From NCBI GenBank assembly GCA_002499085.1, contig DAKD01000036.1, positions 39,614-103,613 of the forward strand: a stretch of DNA of 64,000 nucleotides, given 5' to 3'. Position numbers and translations under genes: made by a program. This stretch comes from Methanomassiliicoccales archaeon UBA280. GTDB lineage: Archaea > Thermoplasmatota > Thermoplasmata > SG8-5. Under the pieces are notes generated by a model. It was given only the letters and a program-made list of their open reading frames with translations. It was not told where the DNA came from and did not search any database. Of this stretch, positions 51,832-60,074 are shown one piece after another (the first letter of the stretch is position 1; every line of letters begins with the position of its first letter).

Positions 51832-54828
51832 ATGAAAATGTACCTGACAAAAAACATGAAGATATATGGAAGCATCCTGCTTGCCATAGTGATTGTGGGA
51901 GTGCCATTGTACCAGATGACCTTTGAGGCCTTCGGGTCGAATGAAAAATATGTTATAGGGTCGGATGAAAAATATGTAATTTCGCCTCCGGAATTGATCC
52001 CGATCGAGCCCATACCCATCAACCAGCCTCCTGTCTGCATCATGGATTACGACACCGTAATCCATATGACAACTGAAACAACTTTCTATCTGGACCAAGA
52101 CATTGATTTGGATCGATATTTCAGGGATCCGGAGACGAAGGATCTCGATTATTCGGTTGTTTTCCGAGATGCTATTTGCAATGTTACTTTGAATGACCAT
52201 TATCTCGAATCAGTAACTACCTATGATGAATCGTGTGATGGTAATATTACGGTATTGGCCAGCGATGGATTCAGCCAGGCGTCTTATAATTTCACCCTCG
52301 CAGTGAGTGACAGGGAAATCATCAACCTCGATGAGGACACAACGGCAACAATTGATGTTCGTCAGTATGTGCCCTTCACACCGGAAACATATTCTATCGA
52401 ATGCATGGATGGTGTCAATGCAAATTTGACCTTCGATTATTTCCTGTATATATATATGAGCATTGTGCCTATCGAGAATTATTGGGGCAATGGTTTGGTG
52501 GCCATCTCTCTGTATGATGAACCCAACTTTTTCCCAATACCACCGTTCCCGATTGATGAGTGCAGTTTATTGGGGGGAAACCCGACCTATACATACGGCT
52601 ATTTCGAATTTGATGTCGAGATTAATCCGGTCAATGACCCGCCCAGGGCGTTGAACGAACTGACATATCAGCTCCTTGTCACCGAAAATACTGTGGCCAG
52701 GCTTCCCTGGCCAGTACCACTTGACGAGATGTTCGAGGATGTGGACAGCCAGCTTGAATATTCCTGGATGTCGGCCAACGGACTCGGTTCGATCGGTATC
52801 GAGAACTCCAACATTACCTCCATCGCAGGCGGACCGATTGCCGGAGAGGATACCATTACGATTGTGGCCATCGATGGGGAATATATGACGACATTCCCGG
52901 TCACTATGACGATCGTTCCCAGGACTCTCGTCGAGATGTCCGAAGATACAACATCCGTCCTGGACCTGCAAGATGTCGTTGATGAAACAACACAAGATTA
53001 CATCGCAGAGAGTTCGGACAATGTGATTGTGGGGGCATTGTCTGCCGATGCGCCATCCACTACCCTTGACCCCAAACAGGATTGGTTTGGCAACGATGTA
53101 ATTTCAATTGCGATCTTCCCAAAGATCTTTGGCATAAATCCGCCTATCGGCCCGATAACCATTGACAGCGCTCCCCCGGGCCCGAGCATTCCGCCCATGC
53201 CTGCTGCGGATAAGATATATGGCATGTACGAGTTCGACATCAATGTCGCCGGAGTCAACGATCCGCCTTACATCGTTTTCGAGCCGACTGTCACAATGGT
53301 TGAGGATGGCATTGCGATGGACGTGTTCAACCTGGAAGAATGCTTCGGAGATGTGGACAGCGTGCTGCAGTATTCTCTTGAGGCATCGGCAGGTCAGATC
53401 GTGGTTTATGCTGGATTGGGAGGCGGTGTGAGTGTGCTTCCTGCATCCAACTGGTTCGGAACAGGCACGGTCACTGTTACAGCCAGCGATGGTGAGTTCA
53501 CAATCTCTCAGGAAGTTCCTGTCCAGGTGCTTCCGGTGAATGACATACCCTTCGCAACGGATGCGGACTGCTCGTTTACATTGGATGAAGATACAGACAT
53601 AACGATCAGCCTGAATGACCTGATATCAGACATAGACGATTCACTATGGTTCAGCTATGTATCTTACGATGGTAATTCGACTGTCGTGCTCAACGAAACA
53701 ACATGGGACCTCGCGGTCGAGCCGGACGAGAACTGGAACGGTATCATCAGCATGACAGTCTACGGTTCGGACGGCGAGAGCCAACTTGCACGCAATCTGA
53801 TTCTGAATGTGGCTCCGGTGAATGACCGGCCCGAGACAATATCCACCGAGGGTATAACAACAGCCGAGGACACGCCCATTGACATTGACCTGTCTACATA
53901 CATTACGGATATGGATAGCGAACTTGAGTACTCAGCATTTTCATCTGAGGGCCGATTGGTGTGCGAACGGGTTCAGGGCTCAACATGGTCGCTGAGCGCC
54001 TCTGCCGAACACTGGTACGGCTGCGACACGATAAAGGTGATGGCATACGACGGTGAGTTCATGCTCATTCAAAATATTGATATCGAGATTCAAGCCGTCA
54101 ACGATATGCCATTGCCCGTCACAACGATAACCAACGTAACTATGGCCGAGGACACAGTTTATTCCTTCGCTGTCCACGACATGTTCGAGGACGTTGACGG
54201 CGACGAGCTGACCTACAGCTTCGAAATCGACGCGGCCCTCCAATATGAATTCGTCAGTGACTCAGGGATGCTTACGGTGACACCCAGCGAGAACTGGAAC
54301 GGGAATGCGGAGGTCAGAATATTCTCATGCGACGGTCTGCTTCAGTCCGGAATAGAGATACCGGTCAGCGTCTTGCCAATAAACGACCCACCTTACCTGA
54401 TAAGCGGGATTCCATCGATTGCGCTTGTCGCTGGAAATTCCACGAACATCACCCTTTCAGGCCTCTTCAGCGACATAGATTCCCACGTCCTGACCATCGA
54501 GGTCTTCGGCACAGAGAATCTTGAGGTGACCCCCATGGACTCGTACGGTGTGTTCAATGTCCGATCCATCGATTCCTCGGAAGGTTCCCAGACATTGCTT
54601 GTTCGGGCTTCCGATGGTGAGGATGTGACAGAAACGATGATGACCGTCTCCACCTACATTCCGGATGTGACCACGCAGGCAGCGGTTTCAGGGGGCGGTT
54701 TCATGGACAACGTTTACTGGATGATGTTCGGAGTGGCCATGGCCGTGGCATTATTCGTCGCCTACACTGCGACCGAGACCAGAAAAATGAATTCGAGACC
54801 TGCAGCTCACAAGGGTCGTGTCCTATGA
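51832..54828 (+). CDS. Cadherin-like tandem-repeat surface protein
   Basis: A 998-residue membrane-anchored protein from ATG 51832; the GTG directly before it is part of the ribosome-site region. An N-terminal helix (IYGSILLAIVIVGVPLYQM) acts as signal. About eight domains of 90-100 residues follow, several joined by VNDPP, VNDIP or VNDRP, the hallmark of cadherin-like/VCBS-type tandem domains. They contain repeated EDT and SDGE/ASDGEF motifs for calcium. A C-terminal helix (VYWMMFGVAMAVALFVAYTA) and basic tail anchor it. The beginning has a tandem duplication (GSNEKYVI/GSDEKYVI). Probably an adhesion or cell-wall protein. Confidence 0.88.
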   Translation: MKMYLTKNMKIYGSILLAIVIVGVPLYQMTFEAFGSNEKYVIGSDEKYVISPPELIPIEPIPINQPPVCIMDYDTVIHMTTETTFYLDQDIDLDRYFRDPETKDLDYSVVFRDAICNVTLNDHYLESVTTYDESCDGNITVLASDGFSQASYNFTLAVSDREIINLDEDTTATIDVRQYVPFTPETYSIECMDGVNANLTFDYFLYIYMSIVPIENYWGNGLVAISLYDEPNFFPIPPFPIDECSLLGGNPTYTYGYFEFDVEINPVNDPPRALNELTYQLLVTENTVARLPWPVPLDEMFEDVDSQLEYSWMSANGLGSIGIENSNITSIAGGPIAGEDTITIVAIDGEYMTTFPVTMTIVPRTLVEMSEDTTSVLDLQDVVDETTQDYIAESSDNVIVGALSADAPSTTLDPKQDWFGNDVISIAIFPKIFGINPPIGPITIDSAPPGPSIPPMPAADKIYGMYEFDINVAGVNDPPYIVFEPTVTMVEDGIAMDVFNLEECFGDVDSVLQYSLEASAGQIVVYAGLGGGVSVLPASNWFGTGTVTVTASDGEFTISQEVPVQVLPVNDIPFATDADCSFTLDEDTDITISLNDLISDIDDSLWFSYVSYDGNSTVVLNETTWDLAVEPDENWNGIISMTVYGSDGESQLARNLILNVAPVNDRPETISTEGITTAEDTPIDIDLSTYITDMDSELEYSAFSSEGRLVCERVQGSTWSLSASAEHWYGCDTIKVMAYDGEFMLIQNIDIEIQAVNDMPLPVTTITNVTMAEDTVYSFAVHDMFEDVDGDELTYSFEIDAALQYEFVSDSGMLTVTPSENWNGNAEVRIFSCDGLLQSGIEIPVSVLPINDPPYLISGIPSIALVAGNSTNITLSGLFSDIDSHVLTIEVFGTENLEVTPMDSYGVFNVRSIDSSEGSQTLLVRASDGEDVTETMMTVSTYIPDVTTQAAVSGGGFMDNVYWMMFGVAMAVALFVAYTATETRKMNSRPAAHKGRVL
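51934..51981 (+). repeat. 24-bp tandem duplication in the surface protein
   Basis: Two near-identical 24-base units encode GSNEKYVI and GSDEKYVI just after the signal helix. Confidence 0.85.
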
Positions 54829-54892
54829 ACAGAATGTCGCGACCGGCCGATGCTGGTCGCGACCCTTTTAACAACTATTGAAGGTGATGTAA

Positions 54893-55297
54893 ATGAATAT
54901 GAAAAATCAAGGTACCGAAATGATAGATGCGACCGAGCTGCTGATGGATGCGGATATGGAAAAAATCCTTCTTGCGACATACAACGTGCCAAGGAGTGCA
55001 TCCGAGATCAGCGAGAAGTATGGAATACCTATTGCAGTTTGCTTTCGAAAGATCAAGACACTCAAGCACAGGGGCCTGCTCGTCATTGTTGAGAAACTAG
55101 AGACAGGCAAGGGAAAGGCGGTCGAACGTCTATCCGCAAACCTGGAAAATGCATATGTTTTCTATGAATCGGGCCGTGTGAAGGTCAGATTCACCGTTGT
55201 ACTGCAAATGGTCGAGGACTTCAGAATGCGGTATGAAAGAGCTTCAAGTGCCTATAGGAACGCCGAGAGAATCGCCATAGAGAGCAATCAACACTGA
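54893..55297 (+). CDS. Small winged-helix regulator (GIPIAACYRRI family, copy 2)
   Basis: A 134-residue relative of the proteins at 49.0 and 55.4 kb. The winged helix covers about residues 20-80 and includes KILLATYNVPRSASEISEKYGIPIAVCFRKIKTLKHRGL in parts. The usual GIPIAACYRRI reads GIPIAVCFRKI here. A later FYESGRVKVRFTVVL matches the beta end of the other copies. A C-terminal helical extension (RYERASSAYRNAERIAIE) is unique to this copy. It follows the cadherin-like surface gene by 64 bases on the same strand, so it may regulate that gene or be co-transcribed. Confidence 0.75.
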   Translation: MNMKNQGTEMIDATELLMDADMEKILLATYNVPRSASEISEKYGIPIAVCFRKIKTLKHRGLLVIVEKLETGKGKAVERLSANLENAYVFYESGRVKVRFTVVLQMVEDFRMRYERASSAYRNAERIAIESNQH

Positions 55298-55350
55298 TAA
55301 TCTGGCCAGGGGGTATATATATGAAAATCGACATCAGTATATTGATAATG
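55295..55350 (+). promoter_or_regulatory. TGATAATC and TGATAATG sites around the TATA box of copy 3
   Basis: TGATAATCT (55295-55303), a TATA run (55313-55320) and TGATAATG (55343-55350) precede the start at 55364. Confidence 0.5.
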
Positions 55351-55363
55351 GAAAAGTGCTGAA

Positions 55364-55720
55364 ATGGACGCGATCGAAGCTTCGAAGATAATAGCGGACG
55401 AATACGCTGCCAAGATACTTGCCGCCACCTACACGATCCCGAAGAGCGCGATAAGGCTCAGCCATGACCTCGGAATCCCCATAGCCGCGTGTTATCGAAG
55501 GATCCGCATGCTGGAGAGGGTGAACCTCATCAGGTGCGAGGAAAGGGTCCTCACGCAGAAAGGCAAAAGGATGAGCGTGTATGTTTCCAACCTAAAAACC
55601 GCTTTCATCTTCCTCGAGAACGGAAAGCTCCGTGTAAGGCTTGAGATGAAATCAGGCTGCGTGGATGATTATGAAGGAAGCATCGAGGTCCTGGGTTCTA
55701 ATATCGGCGCCAAGATTTAG
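55364..55720 (+). CDS. Small winged-helix regulator (GIPIAACYRRI family, copy 3)
   Basis: A 118-residue protein very close to copy 1: ILAATYTIPKSAIRLSHDLGIPIAACYRRIRMLERVNLI, then RVLTQKGKRMSVYVSN, then FLENGKLRVRLEMKSG, all in the same order (given in parts). The recognition helix is nearly identical in the two, implying related DNA targets. It has its own TATA and two TGATAAT sites. No partner ATPase follows; the next 800 bases are non-coding. It could be the regulator of the shared sites, but nothing in the sequence proves this. Confidence 0.78.
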   Translation: MDAIEASKIIADEYAAKILAATYTIPKSAIRLSHDLGIPIAACYRRIRMLERVNLIRCEERVLTQKGKRMSVYVSNLKTAFIFLENGKLRVRLEMKSGCVDDYEGSIEVLGSNIGAKI

Positions 55721-56546
55721 AATGATTCCCTCCTCTCGGGCCAATGATTTTCCAACCTTTGGCCCTCTCTTTTTTTAATCTGCCATCTTCGAGGGAATTC
55801 ATTTTGAGGGATTTCCAACATGAAGCAGTCACCCTGTTCAATGGGATACTGAGCGAGGGCCCTCAAACGATTATGCCGGGGGAGAACACACCAACGCGAA
55901 AGCATTGTTCCCGGCCAGTCTCCCAGGGATATTCATGCTCGCCGCGATGGATGCTTCCTTCACCCATACAACATCAATAAGAACAACAGGGCGCCCCCCC
56001 CCCCCGAGCTAGAGAGAAACGGATTGTCTGCACGAGCATGATGAGCCACCCAGGAAGGCATCCGGAATCGGGAGGATCTCAGGTTCATGTCCCGGCCATT
56101 GGAATATGCAATTGCCTAGAAATCAGCAAGCATCAATGTTGGTGAGACGAATAACTCACTGACATATACGTCTGGCCATTCGCTGTTAGGTGGGGATTGA
56201 ACCATCGAATTGGCCAAAGTGCGATGATATTGACAATAATCCAACGATGTCCCGGAAACACCCAGGCCATGCGATGTCAATATTGACATTTGTTTTCACG
56301 AATTTGTATTAAAAAAATAAGCGGGGTCTTTTGGGCCAAAGGCCCGAGGTTGGAGAGAGAATAACCCCGCCAAGTGGGGAAGAGATCATCGGTATCCGTG
56401 CTGGAGATGAATGGTCGGTGCATTTCCGCCGTTCGATTCACCTTGTAAATACAATGTTCAATGACTTATATGAACTTGTCGTACACAATATCAATATTGA
56501 AAAAAAAAGAAAAATAGAGGAGATGTTTATTGTGATTTCCGGCGGT
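55721..56546. other. 826-base gene-free region
   Basis: It contains a run of 12 C (55994-56005), the palindromes TATTGACAATA (56229-56239) and ATGTCAATATTGACAT (56274-56289), and a two-stem structure at 56321-56370. No reading frame here has domain content or a supported start. Confidence 0.65.
56321..56370 (+). ncRNA. Compact two-stem structure GCGGGGT...ACCCCGC
   Basis: A 7-bp closing stem (56321-56327 with 56364-56370) encloses a GGGCC-aaa-GGCCC hairpin (56333-56345) and a purine-rich strand. Strand and function are unknown. It may belong to the CCCCGCC hairpin family seen at 13.7 and 15.2 kb. Confidence 0.3.
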
Positions 56547-57110
56547 TTACCGGTGAAGAATTATCTCGCTCCATTCCCTGCTCAGTTCCTCGACTGGCCT
56601 GTCCAGCCTTATATCCTGACCTACTTCATCCACGCTGTCTATCTTTATCCGGACCCAGTCAACCTTATCCAGTGAGGTTTTCTTTTTAATGTCCTTGTCC
56701 AGTTCCACCAGGATCGTGGCGAACTCGCCGCTTCCGGATGTGGTCCTGATGTCCTTCGCGATGCCGATTGTCGTTTTGTTTCTGTCGGTCACGGATTTGT
56801 CGATGAAATCGCGCTGGCTGTGCTGTGTCTTCTTCACGGAAACCCTGCTTGTGAACTGGCTGTTGAGGCTCTCGATCGTCCGGTTCAACCGGGCGGAGTC
56901 TTTGTCCATGACCATGTCGTTGGCGTTCAATGGTAGGTGATGCCACCCGTTGAGTTCTGTGCTTCCGGCGTGACCAGTGCCCACCAACACATGGAGTGTG
57001 CTGTATCTCCCTGTTCTCAGTTCCTGTTCCACCTCGCTGATGCGGCCGAGCTCGCGGCCGTTGCTGTCCAATACCTGTTTGTCCTTCATGTTTTCTAGTT
57101 CATTCTTCAT
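56547..57110 (-). CDS. PRC-barrel domain protein
   Basis: A 187-residue soluble protein with two PRC-barrel-like halves. The first has MKDKQVLDSNGRELGRISEVEQ then STLHVLVGTG, the second VTDRNKTTIGIAKDI then FATILVELDKD. Archaeal PRC-barrel proteins include small CdvA-like or RNA-processing-linked types, but no specific role is visible. An AGGGGG ribosome site precedes the start. A TATA run (57173-57184) and a TGATTATCA site (57193-57201) lie upstream in the same order as in the CheB-CheR promoter. Confidence 0.75.
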   Translation of the reverse strand: MKNELENMKDKQVLDSNGRELGRISEVEQELRTGRYSTLHVLVGTGHAGSTELNGWHHLPLNANDMVMDKDSARLNRTIESLNSQFTSRVSVKKTQHSQRDFIDKSVTDRNKTTIGIAKDIRTTSGSGEFATILVELDKDIKKKTSLDKVDWVRIKIDSVDEVGQDIRLDRPVEELSREWSEIILHR

Positions 57111-57172
57111 GTTTATCCCCCTTTGGGTGTGTATCCATAGTTGTTATGGACGGAAGAAGAAATGCCGGGGTG

Positions 57173-57201
57173 AATACATATAAACTCACTCATGATTATC
57201 A
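57173..57201 (-). promoter_or_regulatory. TATA box with TGATTATCA behind it, PRC-barrel gene
   Basis: The minus-strand TATA run is 57173-57184 and the palindromic site 57193-57201. Confidence 0.55.
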
Positions 57202-57428
57202 GGTGTGAGAATGTTGGGGGAAGAGGATGCGTCGAAGGATGATTCCATATGCAACCCGATAAGATTGGTAAACCGAGGGATGAAAAATGTCTCCCGTGCC
57301 AGAGCTTACAGAACAAGGGGCCTGGTAAACGTTTTTATGACCTCACCCCCCGGGCCTCTGTACCGTTCCAAACCATGTTTGGATGCCGATAAAATTCGTT
57401 CACCATTTACTGCCATAAAAGCTGAACG

Positions 57429-57607
57429 CCAGGCCATTCATGGCCTGGATGAAAGCGTAGGGCAGTAAACGCAGATAGACCGTTGCATACCGTGCATATC
57501 TTTTCGAAGAAAATCGAAGCTGGTGCGCTTCGATAGTATAGGTATGCTCCATTTTGAGATTTCAAAATGGGTTTGCCGAATCCTTGATTCGGCATATAAC
57601 TGCCCTA
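57429..57607 (+). ncRNA. Structured locus, module 1: multi-branch fold
   Basis: Hairpin CCAGGCCA-ttca-TGGCCTGG (57429-57448) precedes a 9-bp closing stem TAGGGCAGT/ACTGCCCTA (57458-57466 with 57599-57607). Inside are GCATACC/GGTATGC (57485-57547) enclosing ATCGAAGC/GCTTCGAT (57513-57534), then CCATTTTGA/TCAAAATGG (57549-57570) and GCCGAATC-ctt-GATTCGGC (57575-57593). Every internal stem is perfect. The strand is unproven. Confidence 0.5.
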
Positions 57608-57609
57608 TG

Positions 57610-57715
57610 GTAAACTTCCAGCCCTGGCAACAAACGCCAGTCACTTTCGCAAGACACGCAGTGGCTTGCGTTAAGACGAGGCTTTGCCTCGCCTGATTAG
57701 GGGCTGGTAGTTTAC
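57610..57715 (+). ncRNA. Structured locus, module 2: closed multi-hairpin fold
   Basis: The closing stems are GTAAAC/GTTTAC (57610-57615 with 57710-57715) and CCAGCCC/GGGCTGG (57618-57624 with 57701-57707). They enclose TGGC/GCCA, CGCAAG/CTTGCG (57648-57670) and CGAGGC-ttt-GCCTCG (57677-57691). A further GTAAAC at 57735 can compete for the closing strand, which would allow a switch between folds. Confidence 0.5.
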
Positions 57716-57916
57716 ACAGGGTTTCATTCGGTTTGTAAACGAAGGGGGCTCGTCAGAATACCGAAAAACCAACCACCGCACTTGGGCCTTACTTCCAGTA
57801 TACCAGTGTTTCTGCCCTGCTTCCGCTCATGGGATTATAACAAGGACTTCTGTTGCGAGAATCCAAGATGAATTCCATGAGATATCTCAGAAAATTTTTA
57901 AATATAATCACAGGAC

Positions 57917-57968
57917 CGTCATTCTGGGCGAGAGCCTCCCGAAAGAATGGATTTACCTCAGGATGACG
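57917..57968. repeat. Inverted pair CGTCATTCTG ... CAGGATGACG
   Basis: Ten-base arms, with one G-U pair when folded, lie 32 bases apart. The style resembles REP-like dispersed palindromes. Confidence 0.4.
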
Positions 57969-58030
57969 CCAAAGTGGGGAAGGGTTTTTTTTCTTGAGGA
58001 TATAGCTGAGGCTTTGATCAAACCGTGCCA

Positions 58031-58465
58031 TCAGCGAGCGGGCGCCCGGGAGATGCGGTTTATGGGCAGTAAGGAATCAAACGCTCTTCGAATAGGTTGG
58101 GCGCCGAACACCACAAGGACAATTACCGTCGATATCAGAACCACGACCGCAAGAAATTCACCGGTCAGGATGCCGCCATTCTGATGTGCCACGAAAAGCA
58201 GAGCGGCCAGTCCGATAAGCATCGCAACCAGGAACACTTCCAGGTGCCGGACCGATATCTCAATGGCATTAAGGTGCCGCCATGCTTCACTTGTGAGTAT
58301 GGGAATGCAGAGCGAAAAGAACCCTATCTCGATGTACCGGATTGCCGGGTTCCTCTCCGGAAGAATCTGAAAATAGAGGCCGACCACAATACCGATGAGT
58401 GCAATGATCCCGCCAATCGTTGATATGGTAATCAAGATATTATTGAGATTCTTCTCCGGGGGCAT
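58031..58465 (-). CDS. Four-helix membrane protein of unknown function
   Basis: A 144-residue protein from MPPEKNLNNILITISTIGG at the ATG at 58465. Hydrophobic segments lie at about 8-29 (ILITISTIGGIIALIGIVVGL), 45-60, 73-93 (LEVFLVAMLIGLAALLFVA) and 100-122 (LTGEFLAVVVLISTVIVLVVF). It ends with a basic cytoplasmic tail (INRISRAPAR). No conserved polar residues point to a transport mechanism. It is isolated between non-coding regions, next to an IS200/IS605-like remnant. Confidence 0.6.
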   Translation of the reverse strand: MPPEKNLNNILITISTIGGIIALIGIVVGLYFQILPERNPAIRYIEIGFFSLCIPILTSEAWRHLNAIEISVRHLEVFLVAMLIGLAALLFVAHQNGGILTGEFLAVVVLISTVIVLVVFGAQPIRRAFDSLLPINRISRAPAR

Positions 58466-58526
58466 AAGGGAGAAACGGATATCATTGCATATAATGACTG
58501 ATGTGCCAAAATCAAACAAGAAAATG

Positions 58527-58658
58527 AGTGCTCCCCAAGCTAAAGCATGGGGTATCCATTAATTGTCTTCACCCTGAATTTCGTGATTACTTACCGCCAG
58601 TTACTCATTCAGGCAGATTCGAAAATGTTTGGAGCATACTGACATCGTGGGGAGCACT
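58527..58658. mobile_element. Non-autonomous IS200/IS605-like element (MITE)
   Basis: The 132-base unit is bounded by 10-base inverted ends AGTGCTCCCC and GGGGAGCACT. The left end folds into CCCCA-aGCTaaAGCa-TGGGG followed by TATCC, the hairpin style found at IS200/IS605 and TnpB-element ends. No transposase or tnpB gene lies inside or near, so it would need an element elsewhere. Confidence 0.6.
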
Positions 58659-58766
58659 TTAATTGAACAATTTCTCGCATTGAAATTGCATAAAAACGCC
58701 CTTATCCGCAGACTTATAGTTTAAGACGACAAAAATTATCTCAATCAAGAGTCTTGAACTATGTAA

Positions 58767-58899
58767 GACGGATATAACTGGGTATGCAGTTGTTTATGTC
58801 CAGACAGTTATATCCGTCGCAATAAAAGTCGCGGTATGCGGGCGAGACCGCAGGTGAGGAACTCACCGAGGAAATAGACGAGTCCGCGAAGCGGATTCG
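58767..58899 (+). ncRNA. Four-hairpin structured RNA candidate
   Basis: The first stem is 14 bp, perfect (GACGGATATAACTG with 58805-58818). GCGG/CCGC follows (58831-58851), then GGTGAG-gaa-CTCACC (58853-58867) and CGAGTCCGC-gaa-GCGGATTCG (58879-58899). The GAA loops and GACGAGTCC sequence recur in the hairpins beside the tRNA at 27450-27472. Confidence 0.5.
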
Positions 58900-58967
58900 G
58901 CGAGAACATGTTCAATCAGATTTGAACTCTTTCATGAAAGGAAAAACTGCCAGGAGGTTGTCGCTAT

Positions 58968-60074
58968 TCAAAAATTCTCGAGATCTTCAATCTCCTTCAT
59001 TATCTGATGTTCCATATCAGCATCGTCAGTGTCATTATTGAGTTCTTCTTCGAGTTTGGCCATATCGTTTACAAGGGCGTCCTCGAGTATTGACGCTTTC
59101 TCATCCGAGGTGAGATTATTTTCCTGCTTCTTCCCCTTGAGTTTTCTGATGGCCCTCTCAATTTCTGTTTCCAGTTCCTCCGATGAAAGCCCGGATGCTA
59201 TCATAGTGCGGATCCTTTGCCTGTCATCCGGGAGCATCTCCGACCCGGCGATGAGCTTCTCGAGTCTCTCGATTTCAATAAGTTCGAAGACGAGCTCGTT
59301 TTCTAACTTTCCGGTGAGCTTGATTTCATCGGTTTCGCTTTCCTGCATCAGTTTCCACCTGTCAGTTGCCCAGGCAATCTCATCCGCGAATTCCTGCCCC
59401 GACATCCCACCCTGAACAAGCATCCTGAGCCTTTCCGCATCCGCCAGCAGAATGGACGCTTCCTTTAACGCCTTATTGCACTTATCGAACCGCAGTTCCT
59501 CGATGAATTGCATTTTCAATTCAGAGGATGTGAGTTCAGGGCTGTCCAGCTGCAAGGACATTGTTTCATGGTCGGATGCCAGGGCACCCGAATCGCGGGA
59601 ATCAGCAATGGATTCGGAAGAGATATTCGGATCCAGATGCTGGCCTCCGGGACCGTCATCGCTTTCCTCGATAGAATCAGAGGCCGAATCTCTGTCCGGC
59701 GGATTGCCCGTTGACAGGGTCTTCATTTTTTCGATCTGGGCATATATCGGGTCGCTTTTAATGCCCCATAAACCAATGGCCAACAATCCGATGACAAGGG
59801 GAACGATGGAAACGATGTGGCCCATGGGCTCCGCGGTCCCTATTCCGGGGTAGGGATTGGAATCCCCAAGCAGATACTGCACGATTCCGGTCCTGAGGCC
59901 CATCACGCCAAACAATCCAATTGCGGAGAGTACGATGCCGATCATCAATAGGGTCTTCTTGATTTCGGGGCGAGGCGTTCCATTGTATTCCTCTTCAATG
60001 CCATCCACCGGTTCCCCGGCTTCCTCAACCGGTGCAGGCTTGCATTTGCCCTTCTTCCTGTTCCGTTTACTCAC
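58968..60074 (-). CDS. Membrane protein related to the cytoplasmic half of the giant TNGL protein
   Basis: A 368-residue protein from GTG 60074, with a clear GGAGG ribosome site; it overlaps the upstream TNGL gene by 8 bases, implying coupled translation. A basic, Pro-rich N-terminus and two membrane helices (about 41-62 and 85-107) are followed by an acidic linker. Two helical repeats come next: KCNKALKEASILLADAERLRMLVQGGMSGQEFADEI and LEKLIAGSEMLPDDRQRIRTMIASGLSSEELETEI (given in parts). These match residues 453-497 of the giant protein at 15.6-24.0 kb. The C-terminus is acidic. It looks like the cytoplasmic partner that is fused in the giant protein. Confidence 0.78.
   Translation of the reverse strand: MSKRNRKKGKCKPAPVEEAGEPVDGIEEEYNGTPRPEIKKTLLMIGIVLSAIGLFGVMGLRTGIVQYLLGDSNPYPGIGTAEPMGHIVSIVPLVIGLLAIGLWGIKSDPIYAQIEKMKTLSTGNPPDRDSASDSIEESDDGPGGQHLDPNISSESIADSRDSGALASDHETMSLQLDSPELTSSELKMQFIEELRFDKCNKALKEASILLADAERLRMLVQGGMSGQEFADEIAWATDRWKLMQESETDEIKLTGKLENELVFELIEIERLEKLIAGSEMLPDDRQRIRTMIASGLSSEELETEIERAIRKLKGKKQENNLTSDEKASILEDALVNDMAKLEEELNNDTDDADMEHQIMKEIEDLENF

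Larger units (their letters stand above)
57111..58030. other. 920-base region without a convincing gene; structured
   Basis: The first part holds the PRC-barrel promoter. 57429-57715 is a dense array of hairpins (annotated separately). 57917-57968 has a long inverted pair CGTCATTCTG/CAGGATGACG. Remaining parts show nothing. Confidence 0.6.
58466..58967. other. 502-base gene-free region: mobile-element remnant plus structured RNA candidate
   Basis: It contains the IS200/IS605-like element at 58527-58658 and a four-hairpin array at 58767-58899. No gene is seen. Confidence 0.6.

Noticed and set aside
56331..56675. Plus-strand reading of 114 codons
   Set aside because: It runs into the PRC-barrel gene from the opposite strand, lacks domain content and begins inside a hairpin.
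57789..58031. Minus-strand reading of 80 codons
   Set aside because: It contains the inverted pair at 57917-57968 and shows no fold pattern. I judge it repeat-derived non-coding DNA.
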